A stretch of 60,746 bases of DNA from Psychrobacter sp. UBA6766. GTDB lineage: Bacteria > Pseudomonadota > Gammaproteobacteria > Pseudomonadales > Moraxellaceae. The position numbers were made by a program, and so were the translations under genes. The stretch lies in the NCBI RefSeq assembly GCF_002453355.1, contig NZ_DKGQ01000042.1:118122-178867 (forward strand), written 5' to 3'. Under the pieces are notes generated by a model. It did no database searches and was not told the origin of the DNA. It was given only the letters and a program-made list of their open reading frames with translations. Shown here in pieces: positions 44,446 to 52,817 of this stretch (the stretch's first letter is position 1; each line of letters begins with the position of its first letter).

Positions 44446-44898
44446 ATGGCTGAAGAACAAGCACAACCACAATTGGCATTAGAACGTATTTATGTAAAAG
44501 ACATGTCACTTGAAGTCCCAGGCGCGGCTGTATTCACTAAAGAGTGGAACCCTGAGCTTGATATCAATTTATCAAGCAACGCCGAAAAGCTTGATGACGA
44601 TCATTACCAAGTCGTTTTGACTGTCAGCGTGAACGCGAAAAACGCGGACGAAGCGGCATTTATTGCAGAAGTTCATCAGGCGGGTATTTTCTTATTAAAA
44701 AGCATCCCAGAAGACCAAATCGGTCAGATTCTTGGTGCGTATTGTCCGAACGTGTTGTTCCCCTATGCTCGCGAAGTCATCAGCGATATCGTAACACGTG
44801 GTAGCTTCCCACAGTTATTGCTTGCACCCGTTAACTTTGACCAAGCTTACGCCCAAAGCCAACAACAAGCACAAGTTGATGCGCAAGGTAACGCTTAA
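44446..44898 (+). CDS. secB: Protein-export chaperone SecB
   Basis: Tetrameric chaperone that keeps preproteins unfolded and hands them to SecA. Conserved: IYVKDMSLEVPGA, EWNPELDINLSSNA, LLKSIPEDQIGQILGAYCPNVLFPYARE, and FPQLLLAPVNFDQAY. Length of 150 is typical; a Gln/Ala-rich tail follows. AGAGGA precedes the ATG. Terminator at 44939. Confidence 0.97.
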   Translation: MAEEQAQPQLALERIYVKDMSLEVPGAAVFTKEWNPELDINLSSNAEKLDDDHYQVVLTVSVNAKNADEAAFIAEVHQAGIFLLKSIPEDQIGQILGAYCPNVLFPYAREVISDIVTRGSFPQLLLAPVNFDQAYAQSQQQAQVDAQGNA

Positions 44899-44938
44899 TT
44901 TTTAATTTGCTAAAGCATTAACTTATCAATACGTGAAA

Positions 44939-44970
44939 GCCGTTTACTGATTTTAGTAAGCGGTTTTTTT
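44939..44970 (+). terminator. Terminator of secB
   Basis: GCCGTTTACT pairs with AGTAAGCGGT over GATTTT, followed by seven T; 40 bases after the stop. Confidence 0.85.
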
Positions 44971-45039
44971 ATGCACAGTTTTTAGCGTTTATTTTTGATG
45001 ATAGATTGATATTTATGTTTTTCATTATTGTTAACCATT

Positions 45040-45078
45040 AAAAACCCTGCAGCTTATTATTATGAGCGGCAGGGTTTT
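45040..45078 (-). terminator. Terminator of adk
   Basis: AAAACCCTGC and GCAGGGTTTT are exact reverse complements; on the minus strand the second arm continues into TTTTT. Located 48 bases after the adk stop. Confidence 0.8.
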
Positions 45079-45125
45079 GAATATAACGTTTAACAAGCAA
45101 GTCTTATGAACAGCTCTGAAAAGCC

Positions 45126-45779
45126 TTAGCCTTTTAGTGCAGATAAGATTTGCTCTTTAACAACATCAATGCCTTGGGTGCCATCGAATTTGTCATATTT
45201 CGGAGCATCTCCGCCTTCTTTGGCTTTATCTTGATAGAAACCAACCAAGGCAGAGGTTTGCTGCTGGTAGGTCGCTAGACGATCACGAATGGTAGATTCT
45301 TTATCGTCTTCACGTTGAATCAGTGGCTCGCCCGTTACATCGTCAATACCCTCAACCTTTGGTGGATTGTGATCGACGTGATAAACACGACCAGAACCTG
45401 CATGCTGGCGACGACCGGATAGACGCTTAACGATTTCATCATCAGGCACGCTAATTTCGATCACATGGTCAATCGCAACGTTGGCATCCGCAAGCGCTTG
45501 AGCTTGTGGAATCGTACGCGGAAAACCATCTAAAATACAACCGTTGACACAATCAGGCTTCGCGATGCGTTCTTGCACTAGGTTAATAATAAGGTCATCA
45601 GAAACCAAACCACCAGCGTTCATCACATCTTTGGCTTGGTTGCCAAGCTCAGTACCTTCTTTGATTGCGGCACGTAGCATGTCGCCTGTTGAGATTTGCG
45701 GAATATCAAATTCTTTAGAAATGAACTGGGCTTGGGTACCTTTACCGGCGCCTGGTGGACCTAGCAAAATAATACGCAT
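45126..45779 (-). CDS. adk: Adenylate kinase
   Basis: Converts ATP and AMP to two ADP. The P-loop is GPPGAGKGTQ near residues 7-16; DGFPRTIPQAQAL follows near 84; RLSGRR precedes the LID domain. The LID (about 127-165) lacks the four zinc cysteines, as in other gammaproteobacteria. Two ATGs in a row (45782 and 45779) are possible; MRIILLGPPG is the family start, with GGAG close upstream. Monocistronic. Confidence 0.96.
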   Translation of the reverse strand: MRIILLGPPGAGKGTQAQFISKEFDIPQISTGDMLRAAIKEGTELGNQAKDVMNAGGLVSDDLIINLVQERIAKPDCVNGCILDGFPRTIPQAQALADANVAIDHVIEISVPDDEIVKRLSGRRQHAGSGRVYHVDHNPPKVEGIDDVTGEPLIQREDDKESTIRDRLATYQQQTSALVGFYQDKAKEGGDAPKYDKFDGTQGIDVVKEQILSALKG

Positions 45780-46001
45780 CATTATATGACTCTCCTTAAT
45801 AGATAGGATTTTGGGACTAATAAAACTTAGGGATTGGTGGGTTGTAGAGCTTACCTTACCTTGTGGCTTTCAAAAGCTCAAGTATTTTTAGTCTTGATGC
45901 GGCAAGTTACGATGACTTATCTGTTCATGGCATAAGGTGGAACGCCGCCATAAGTATGACGGCGCCCATTTATTCATCACTTATATTTTGATATTTCCTC
46001 A

Positions 46002-47282
46002 TTAAGGAACCTGTTGATTAATCGTCACATTTACCTGATTTTGCTCAGCACTAATGACCACAGGATTGCCTGATAAATCGCCTGATTCCGCCATAGCGGT
46101 ACCGCTATGGCTAATACGGGCAACGACAGCGAGTTGAACTTTATCGCTTCGAGCAGACGCAAGTGTACGCTCAGGCATCATAGCATCTAAGTCGCTTAGG
46201 CTAATCGTTGCTTCGCCTTGTTTAACGATGCTAATCGGTAGACGCTTGGCAGCAAACGGCGGACCACCTTTTACATCACGGATGGCGACAAACAGCACAT
46301 CATCTGCTTTTACTAATGGTAGCAAACTAGAATTAATAGAAACGGTCACCTCAATGCCTTTAGAGGCTTGTTGCTGCTGGATGGTGACATTTGCGCTTAA
46401 TTCATCAAGACTTGCCAGCGCTTGGCTATGGTCACCCGGCTTGGCAGCAATACTGTCACGCAGACGCTTAATCCAGCCCTGTGCTTGCTCAAAGTTATTA
46501 CTACGCGCCTCGCCCATTGCCATGAGCATTTGTGCGCCTTCATGCTGCGGATTTTTCGCCAGAACCCCTTGTAGCACGCGGCGACTATTCGCATCGAGCT
46601 GACCTTTATTGGCAAAAAAGCTGATTTGGGCATAAGTAGTGGCAATTTCTTCGTTGTCTGGCGACAAACGATAAGCGCGCGATAATGCCTCAAGCGCCGA
46701 ATCAGTAGCTTCTAATGATAAGAACAATTCAGACAGACGCATCCAGCGGTCAGGATCATCAGCATGCCGATAAACGTTGGTCTGCATGGCGCTAATAAGC
46801 TGGGTACCATCTGTAATTGCCCAAGCTGGCGGCTGATCAATTTTACCTGTCAACAAGTCATCTGCCACTTGCCCAACTTTATCTTCAGCTGTCCATAGAT
46901 TAAATACCGGTGTACGATCACTGATTAAAAAGTAAGCGAGCCCCGCCAATACAGGAACCCAAACCATGATAATCAAACGGCTCTTGATACCAGGCGCGAC
47001 CATAGGTGTGACCGTTCGCTGTGCATCCAATAATTGGCGCTCAAGCTCCAACTTTTGGTTTCGGTAATGCACCTCATCGATAGTGCCACTGTCTTTATCC
47101 GCTTGCAGCTCTGCTAGGCGCTCACGGAATACCGCAACGTTGATATCTAGTAGCTGGTTATCGACTGGCTTGTCGCGCAAGCGCGACGCTCGTAACCATG
47201 GCATGATAACGATGACAGCCAGTAACAGTGCCATCAGTAAGCTTAGGGCAATAAATAAGCCAAACGTAGAAAATAGGGTCAT
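46002..47282 (-). CDS. ccmI: Cytochrome c maturation protein CcmI (CycH type)
   Basis: Holds apocytochrome c for haem attachment. Two membrane segments (ALSLLMALLLAVIVIMPWL; IIMVWVPVLAGLAYFLI) flank a cytoplasmic loop with DINVAVFRERLAELQADKDSGTID, the CcmI hallmark. The periplasmic part has TPR repeats (about 185-290: WMRLSELFLSLEATDSALEA and neighbours) and a beta-rich C-terminal domain. Last gene of the ccmF-dsbE-ccmH-ccmI run, its ATG overlapping the ccmH stop by four bases, which indicates translational coupling. Confidence 0.93.
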   Translation of the reverse strand: MTLFSTFGLFIALSLLMALLLAVIVIMPWLRASRLRDKPVDNQLLDINVAVFRERLAELQADKDSGTIDEVHYRNQKLELERQLLDAQRTVTPMVAPGIKSRLIIMVWVPVLAGLAYFLISDRTPVFNLWTAEDKVGQVADDLLTGKIDQPPAWAITDGTQLISAMQTNVYRHADDPDRWMRLSELFLSLEATDSALEALSRAYRLSPDNEEIATTYAQISFFANKGQLDANSRRVLQGVLAKNPQHEGAQMLMAMGEARSNNFEQAQGWIKRLRDSIAAKPGDHSQALASLDELSANVTIQQQQASKGIEVTVSINSSLLPLVKADDVLFVAIRDVKGGPPFAAKRLPISIVKQGEATISLSDLDAMMPERTLASARSDKVQLAVVARISHSGTAMAESGDLSGNPVVISAEQNQVNVTINQQVP

Positions 47283-47887
47283 TTTTTGTCCTCTGTACTG
47301 GTGATATCATGCTCGTTTTTATTATTGCTATCTTTATTGCTTCGCGATAATAAATGATCAAGCTCCGCTTTTTCTGCAGCTGATAACGCCGCCGCGCTCT
47401 CTACGGTGACGCCGCTTTGACCGCGGGCAACGCGCTGCCTGCGCTTACTTTGCCAAAACCAGCCAATCACTAACACCAGCAATAATAATGGCGGAAAAAA
47501 CCACAGTATCCATGTTGATGGACGTACTGGCGGCTTATAAGTAATAAAGTCGCCGTAGCGCTCTTGCATATAAGCACGAATCTCGGCATCACTACGACCG
47601 TCTTTAATCATGTCATAGGTTTTTTGCTTTAAATCCTGGGCAATAGGCGCATCAGAACCAGCTAAATTTTGATTTTGGCATTTTGGGCAACGCAGCTCTT
47701 CAATAAGACCGCGATACTGGGCTTCTTGTTGTACCGAATCAAAGTCATAAACGTCAATTGCGGCGTGCGCGCCGATACTGATAATAAAACTCAGCAAGCA
47801 AGCAAATATTAAACCTGCTAGCTTTATCGTGAAGTTCGTTGCCTGCTGAGCTATTAATTGTATGACGTTTAGATGAGAGGCATTCAT
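47279..47887 (-). CDS. ccmH: Cytochrome c maturation protein CcmH
   Basis: Membrane-anchored periplasmic thiol-oxidoreductase that reduces the CXXCH of apocytochrome c. Redox motif LRCPKCQNQNLAGSDAPIA; then RAYMQERYGDFITYKPP, and a membrane segment ILWFFPPLLLLVLVIGWFW. Signal peptide at the N-terminus. The ATG at 47887 is chosen because AGGAGG lies seven bases before it and it overlaps the dsbE stop as ATGA; an in-frame ATG two codons earlier is too close to the ribosome site. This is the short CcmH/CcmL form, with CcmI encoded separately. Confidence 0.94.
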   Translation of the reverse strand: MNASHLNVIQLIAQQATNFTIKLAGLIFACLLSFIISIGAHAAIDVYDFDSVQQEAQYRGLIEELRCPKCQNQNLAGSDAPIAQDLKQKTYDMIKDGRSDAEIRAYMQERYGDFITYKPPVRPSTWILWFFPPLLLLVLVIGWFWQSKRRQRVARGQSGVTVESAAALSAAEKAELDHLLSRSNKDSNNKNEHDITSTEDKK

Positions 47888-48534
47888 TTGCATACCTCCT
47901 GAATCTGACTAGGATCGGGACTGATATTTTTTTTATCGGCTTCATTGAGCACCATCAAACAAGGCATGATACGGCTTTGCCAGTTGCTCTCATCAATCTC
48001 ACCAACGATATGCTGGCGAATAATACCCTTGCCATCCACTACAAAGGTTTCAGGGGCACCGGTCAGCCCTAAATCTAAGGCAAACTGACCCGATAAATCC
48101 TGAATAGACATCGAAAAAGGATCACCGCCGCGATTCAAATATCCTAGGGCGTCACCGATTTCATCTTTATAATTAACCCCAACCAAATTGACACCGCGCT
48201 CCTCTAATTGCATTAAAAAAGGATGCTCAATGACACAAGTTGGACACCAAGAGCCCCAAACGTTCATCAAAAACGGCTGATGTGGTAAATTGTCGTTGGT
48301 CATAATACGGCTGGTATCTGACAACAATGGCAGCTCAAACTTAGGTACCGGACGCTCAAGCGCCGTGTTGGTAACGATTTCCGTTGGCTGACCCAGACGA
48401 AAATACAGCATGACCACAAAACCTGCAAAGACAATCAGTGGAATTAAAAACCATATCTTTATTTGGCTTTTTTTCATGGTTTGATTGCCTCTTTTCTCAG
48501 GCGCTTTTTGGGAAGAATTATCTGATGTACTCAT
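47884..48534 (-). CDS. dsbE: Thiol:disulfide interchange protein DsbE (CcmG)
   Basis: Periplasmic thioredoxin-like protein that supplies reductant to CcmH and apocytochrome c. One N-terminal membrane anchor (IWFLIPLIVFAGFVVMLYF), then the thioredoxin fold with WGSWCPTC (Cys97 and Cys100), GVNYKDEIGDALGYL and GAPETFVVDGKG, all typical of CcmG. GGGAG precedes the ATG at 48534. The gene is tightly packed: one base after ccmF and a four-base overlap with ccmH. The N-terminal 25 residues are polar. Confidence 0.95.
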   Translation of the reverse strand: MSTSDNSSQKAPEKRGNQTMKKSQIKIWFLIPLIVFAGFVVMLYFRLGQPTEIVTNTALERPVPKFELPLLSDTSRIMTNDNLPHQPFLMNVWGSWCPTCVIEHPFLMQLEERGVNLVGVNYKDEIGDALGYLNRGGDPFSMSIQDLSGQFALDLGLTGAPETFVVDGKGIIRQHIVGEIDESNWQSRIMPCLMVLNEADKKNISPDPSQIQEVCK

Positions 48535-48535
48535 G

Positions 48536-50545
48536 TTACTTCTCCCTTATTTCAGCTTTGGTGATAAAACCTGTTTTATTGGCTGCTATTTGTGCCGATG
48601 TCTTGACCTTTTTAAACCGATAGCGGCTATCGAGCATACTTAACAGACCCCCTAAGGCCATGATAATCGCCCCCAGCCATATCCAGCGAATCAGCGGCTT
48701 AACATAAATACGCACTGCCCACTTATTACTGTCTTCAGCGATAGGCTCGCCCAGCGCCACGTAGACATCACGCATTAGGCTAGCGTCAATTGCGGCCTCG
48801 GTCATGGGCATCATACTAATCACATACGTACGTTTCTCAGGATACAAGGTCGCCACTGCGTGGCCGTCTTTGGTCACTTCAACCTGTGCTTGCATGCCAT
48901 CAAAGTTACTGCCTCTGACTTCATGGAAATCTTTTACTTCAAAATCATAGCCCTGCACATGAACGATATCATTTTCACCTAATGCCACATCTCGCTCAAC
49001 ACTCAAAGTACTGGTAAAGGCGATACCAATAGCAGCCACGATGACCCCAATATGAGCGGTCTGCTGACCCCAATAGCTCAGGCGTAACTGACCTAAACCA
49101 TTAAAGAAGCTAGGGGCATTTTTGGTTTTGTCTCTAAAATCGACTGCCATCCAAAACAACACCCAAAAACTCACCGCCAATGTCACGCCAATATTAAGCA
49201 TGGCTGATGGACTAACAAAATAAGTAATAATTGCCGCTAATACTAAACTGCTGACCGCAATGACCATACCGACGCCCAACAGGGGTCGCTTGTCTTTCTT
49301 CCAGCGGATATTAGAACCCATTCCCATGGCCACTAAAACCAGCCAAGTTAATGGTACAAATAGCGCATTAAAATATGGAGGGCCAACAGAGACCTGACCT
49401 AGATTAAAGGAATCAGCGATGATAGGATAAAGCGTACCGAGTAGCACCACTAACGTCGCAATTAGAATAATCACGTTATTAATGACTAAAAATGATTCAC
49501 GTGATATCAGTTGATACTGACTCTCAACCGTCAAGCGCCAACCGCGGATAGCAAACATCAGTAGTCCGCCACCAACGATAATGCCAAGAATCGCCAAAAC
49601 AACCAAACCACGCGTTGGGTCGGCGGCAAACGAATGCACCGAAGTAATAACGCCAGAGCGCACAAGGAAAGTACCTAAGAGACTTAAGGCAAAAGCAAAG
49701 ATGGCGAGCATGATGGACCACGCTTTAAAGACTCCGCGTTTTTCAGTGACTGCAAGAGAATGCAGCAATGCCGTACCAGCGAGCCAAGGCATCAACGATG
49801 CATTTTCTACCGGATCCCAAAACCACCATCCGCCCCAGCCAAGCTCGTAGTATGCCCACCATGACCCCAAAGCGATACCAAGGGTTAAAAAACCCCAAGC
49901 AGCAAGCGCCCATGGACGCGACCAACGAGTCCAGACCGCATCCAAGCGCCCTTCCCATAATGCCGCCATACAAAACGCAAACGGTACAACCATGCCCACA
50001 TAACCCATATACAACATCGGTGGATGGATAATCAACCCGAAATCTTGTAAAACAGGGTTTAAATCCGCACCGTCTACAGGTAAGTTTGGTAACGTTCGAT
50101 CAAATGGTGACGAGGTAAAGATTAACATCGCTAGCATCATCATCTGCACGCCCGCTAATATCACCAATACCCTTGCGCGCATCGACAATGGCAAACCTCG
50201 GCTAAAGTATGACACCAGCGCACACCAAGTCGCCATAATGGTCATCCACAACAATAGCGAGCCCTCATGGCCACCCCACGTCGCAGACAGTTTATAATAC
50301 CAAGGCAACAAGGTATTAGAGTGCTGAGTGACATAGACCAAGCTAAAATCATTAAAATAAAAGCCTGCCATCAAGGCACCAAACGAAGTAATCATAGCCG
50401 CAAACTGCGCCCACGCTAAACTCGGTGCAAGACGTTGCCAAGCAACGTGGTTACTCATAACACCAATAGTTGGTAATACCACCTGCAAAATCGCCAACAT
50501 AAAGGCGGCCAGCAAGGCAAAATAACCCAATTCTGTGATTAACAT
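48536..50545 (-). CDS. ccmF: Cytochrome c haem lyase subunit CcmF
   Basis: Large inner-membrane protein (669 residues, about 15 membrane segments) that takes haem from holo-CcmE and joins it to apocytochrome c. The tryptophan-rich WWD motif is GWGGWWFWDPVENASLMPWL, preceded by WWAYYELG; a periplasmic domain near the C-terminus reads VQGYDFEVKDFHEVRG. It starts the visible ccm run; ccmA-E, normally just upstream, are not in the window, the upstream neighbour being a DUF445 gene 279 bp away. Confidence 0.96.
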   Translation of the reverse strand: MLITELGYFALLAAFMLAILQVVLPTIGVMSNHVAWQRLAPSLAWAQFAAMITSFGALMAGFYFNDFSLVYVTQHSNTLLPWYYKLSATWGGHEGSLLLWMTIMATWCALVSYFSRGLPLSMRARVLVILAGVQMMMLAMLIFTSSPFDRTLPNLPVDGADLNPVLQDFGLIIHPPMLYMGYVGMVVPFAFCMAALWEGRLDAVWTRWSRPWALAAWGFLTLGIALGSWWAYYELGWGGWWFWDPVENASLMPWLAGTALLHSLAVTEKRGVFKAWSIMLAIFAFALSLLGTFLVRSGVITSVHSFAADPTRGLVVLAILGIIVGGGLLMFAIRGWRLTVESQYQLISRESFLVINNVIILIATLVVLLGTLYPIIADSFNLGQVSVGPPYFNALFVPLTWLVLVAMGMGSNIRWKKDKRPLLGVGMVIAVSSLVLAAIITYFVSPSAMLNIGVTLAVSFWVLFWMAVDFRDKTKNAPSFFNGLGQLRLSYWGQQTAHIGVIVAAIGIAFTSTLSVERDVALGENDIVHVQGYDFEVKDFHEVRGSNFDGMQAQVEVTKDGHAVATLYPEKRTYVISMMPMTEAAIDASLMRDVYVALGEPIAEDSNKWAVRIYVKPLIRWIWLGAIIMALGGLLSMLDSRYRFKKVKTSAQIAANKTGFITKAEIREK

Positions 50546-50824
50546 ACGGTCTAACCTTGTTTACCTTAATACGGTCATTGTTTATTTTAAGGAGTGGTGT
50601 TTTCAGGATATTCGATAGTATCCATCACACGCTACTGCAGGTACTTTCTTTTATTATCATACTGCTATAGCAATATAGTTAACTTCGATATAATTAACTT
50701 CGATAAATAACCTCGCCAGCCATTGCAGCTCGGAAGCCTTACAGCATGGTACATTAGCGTCAACTTATCACGTCTCTGTATCCACTCTGTATGTGATGTG
50801 TGTAAAGACCATAAAAACTTTCTA

Positions 50825-52159
50825 TCACTGCGTAGCGGGAAAAAACACCAAAATCAGATGCAACCAGCCAGCCAAAAATCCTGTCAAGCCGCCAAGTATA
50901 ATGAGGGTCATCTCGTCCTCACGAAAAGCGGGACGCAGTAGATTTTGAAACTCATCGGGTGATAACGCGCGAATACGGTCGCGAAACAGTCCAAATATTT
51001 TACTGGCTCGGCTTTCATTAAGTTCAGGATCACGCAGCGGCACCATGGTCGCGACGATTGATTTGTCGATGATGGTATTTTTTAGCTGCCCAAACTCTCG
51101 ACGACCCAGCCCAACACGTAATGTCGTGCTAATAACTGGCGATTCTAATACTTTATACAAGTGAGATTTCATCAGCTCGCGCGTTTCAGCGGCGCGATCA
51201 CCATACATCATCTCATTCATGATGTTTTCTAGCGTTACCAAATCTCTAACCACAATCTCAGCAAAGACCTCAGATACCTCCTCTTGGCGCTTCATGAACC
51301 CCCCTTGGAAACGGTACTGAGCGATATGCGGCAGTTGCGGCTTAACAAAAGGAAAACGGCTCTGCAAGGCAAAAAACTTCACATACGGAATAAAATGCGG
51401 CTCAACAGGATTAAATACCATCCAAATCGCAATCCAGTTGGTCAGCAATCCCCAAATGGCGGCAAAAAATGGTACCGTCCAATGCTGCGGCACCACCAAA
51501 AATATAAACATTTGGATAATACCGAATATGAGGCCAATCAAGGCACTGATATGCCAAATAAAATCAATCTCTTTTTGTCCAACTTTTAAAAACATATTGA
51601 CCATTAAACGACGGTCGCTTTCCATTTTATTAACAATCATCTTACGCATATCGACCAAATCTTCGACATGGTAGGTCAGAGACGTCACCAACGACTGCAT
51701 AATACTCGGCAATTCTTGGTGCGCTTGGGCATACACACGGCGCTTTACTGCATAAGGAAGATTGCCCCAAAGCACTGGCGAATGGTCAAGCATAATCTCA
51801 TCAATCAAATTCTCAAGATTTTTATCGACCGTATCGGTGATAAATACCGCCATTTGTTCTGGTTCCATCGCCTGAAAGAACTCATCAAGCGAACCGAGTT
51901 TTGAGAGCGTTTGATCAACAATCACACCCGATATTTTGCCAGCCTTACGCGGTACGATGCCTTGCCAGCCGATACCCGGTAAACCAAAAAACGGAAAGTT
52001 TGGAATCCGAAAGCCCCAAAACTTAATCGGATAAAATAGCATCTTGAGTGCCATCCACACGTGAATCCAAGTGACAAATGCCGTCACTGGTGGAATGGTC
52101 AACATAGCAAAAAACTCGGGATGCTCCGCTATTGTCTGCCATAATGAATTTGCATCCAT
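50825..52159 (-). CDS. DUF445 family membrane protein
   Basis: 444 residues with three or four membrane segments: one near 20-40 (MLTIPPVTAFVTWIHVWMALKMLF), two around 205-250 (ALIGLIFGIIQMFIFLV; FAAIWGLLTNWIAIWMVFNP) and one at the C-terminus (LIILGGLTGFLAGWLHLILVFF). Segments such as LTNWIAIWMVFNPVEP and FQGGFMKRQEEVSEVFAEIV fit DUF445 proteins (YheB/YjiN relatives), whose function is unknown. Central helical part is amphipathic (VDLRKMIVNKM type). Probably monocistronic. Confidence 0.85.
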   Translation of the reverse strand: MDANSLWQTIAEHPEFFAMLTIPPVTAFVTWIHVWMALKMLFYPIKFWGFRIPNFPFFGLPGIGWQGIVPRKAGKISGVIVDQTLSKLGSLDEFFQAMEPEQMAVFITDTVDKNLENLIDEIMLDHSPVLWGNLPYAVKRRVYAQAHQELPSIMQSLVTSLTYHVEDLVDMRKMIVNKMESDRRLMVNMFLKVGQKEIDFIWHISALIGLIFGIIQMFIFLVVPQHWTVPFFAAIWGLLTNWIAIWMVFNPVEPHFIPYVKFFALQSRFPFVKPQLPHIAQYRFQGGFMKRQEEVSEVFAEIVVRDLVTLENIMNEMMYGDRAAETRELMKSHLYKVLESPVISTTLRVGLGRREFGQLKNTIIDKSIVATMVPLRDPELNESRASKIFGLFRDRIRALSPDEFQNLLRPAFREDEMTLIILGGLTGFLAGWLHLILVFFPATQ

Positions 52160-52817
52160 GACCCTAATTATCCTTGAGATGATGATTGACGTTGTTAACC
52201 AAATATCCTTAGTAGATTAAGAACGCTTAGCAAAAACGCTCTATCCTCAATAATTGTTTAAATGAATTACCTGCTAATTCAGTACTGTTTAACTTATTAA
52301 ACCGCTAAAATAAATCGCCTGATTTTAGCATACTTGCTATTTATTAGCACACATCGACCCTCGGTAAGTTGTGACTAACGATGACACGCTTTTAGCCCTA
52401 CTCGTACTTCTAAATCTTTACTATCGTCTCGCAGCTTTAACGACAAGAATATCGATAGTGAAAATTTCCGAGCAATAATAAGGCGGATGGCAAAAACAGC
52501 ATGAAAAGTAACAATAAAAACAATGTCAATAATCGCAATGATAGCGCTCAGAAAATGGATGACTGAATACTGCGCTCTAGCATTTGTTCTGTTATAATTT
52601 ATGGTTGCCTGATGCGGATGGTTAGCAACCAACTGCAGGTAGAAATTGACTCTTTATTGATAAATAATCGAGCTATGTTATTGAAATACTTTGACTTATC
52701 CTTTATGCTCACCTCGCCTTAGATAAACAAGCGCATTGTTTTATTTATCTCTGGCTGATGACTCAATGATCACGTTATCAACGACCACTTCACTGACCGT
52801 TTGGGTACTGACTTTAT
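52160..52817. other. 658-bp gap between the DUF445 gene and mrdA
   Basis: Divergent promoters are expected here. A perfect TATAAT sits at 52593-52598 and a better promoter for mrdA at 52681-52709. On the minus strand, 52375-52632 is open for 85 codons with a hydrophobic middle, but it starts at TTG, has no ribosome site and no relative I know, so it is not called as a gene. Nothing else recognised. Confidence 0.5.
52681..52709 (+). promoter_or_regulatory. Predicted promoter of mrdA
   Basis: TTGAAA (52681-52686), 17 bases, TATGCT (52704-52709), about 108 bases before the mrdA start. Moderate sigma-70 match. Confidence 0.45.

Noticed and set aside
50723..50941. 72-codon plus-strand frame next to the DUF445 gene
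   Set aside because: More than half overlaps the DUF445 gene antisense; no supporting signal.
52375..52632. 85-codon frame on the minus strand in the gap before mrdA, with a hydrophobic middle
   Set aside because: Starts at TTG, no ribosome site, no promoter fit, no family resemblance; kept only as a note in the gap entry.
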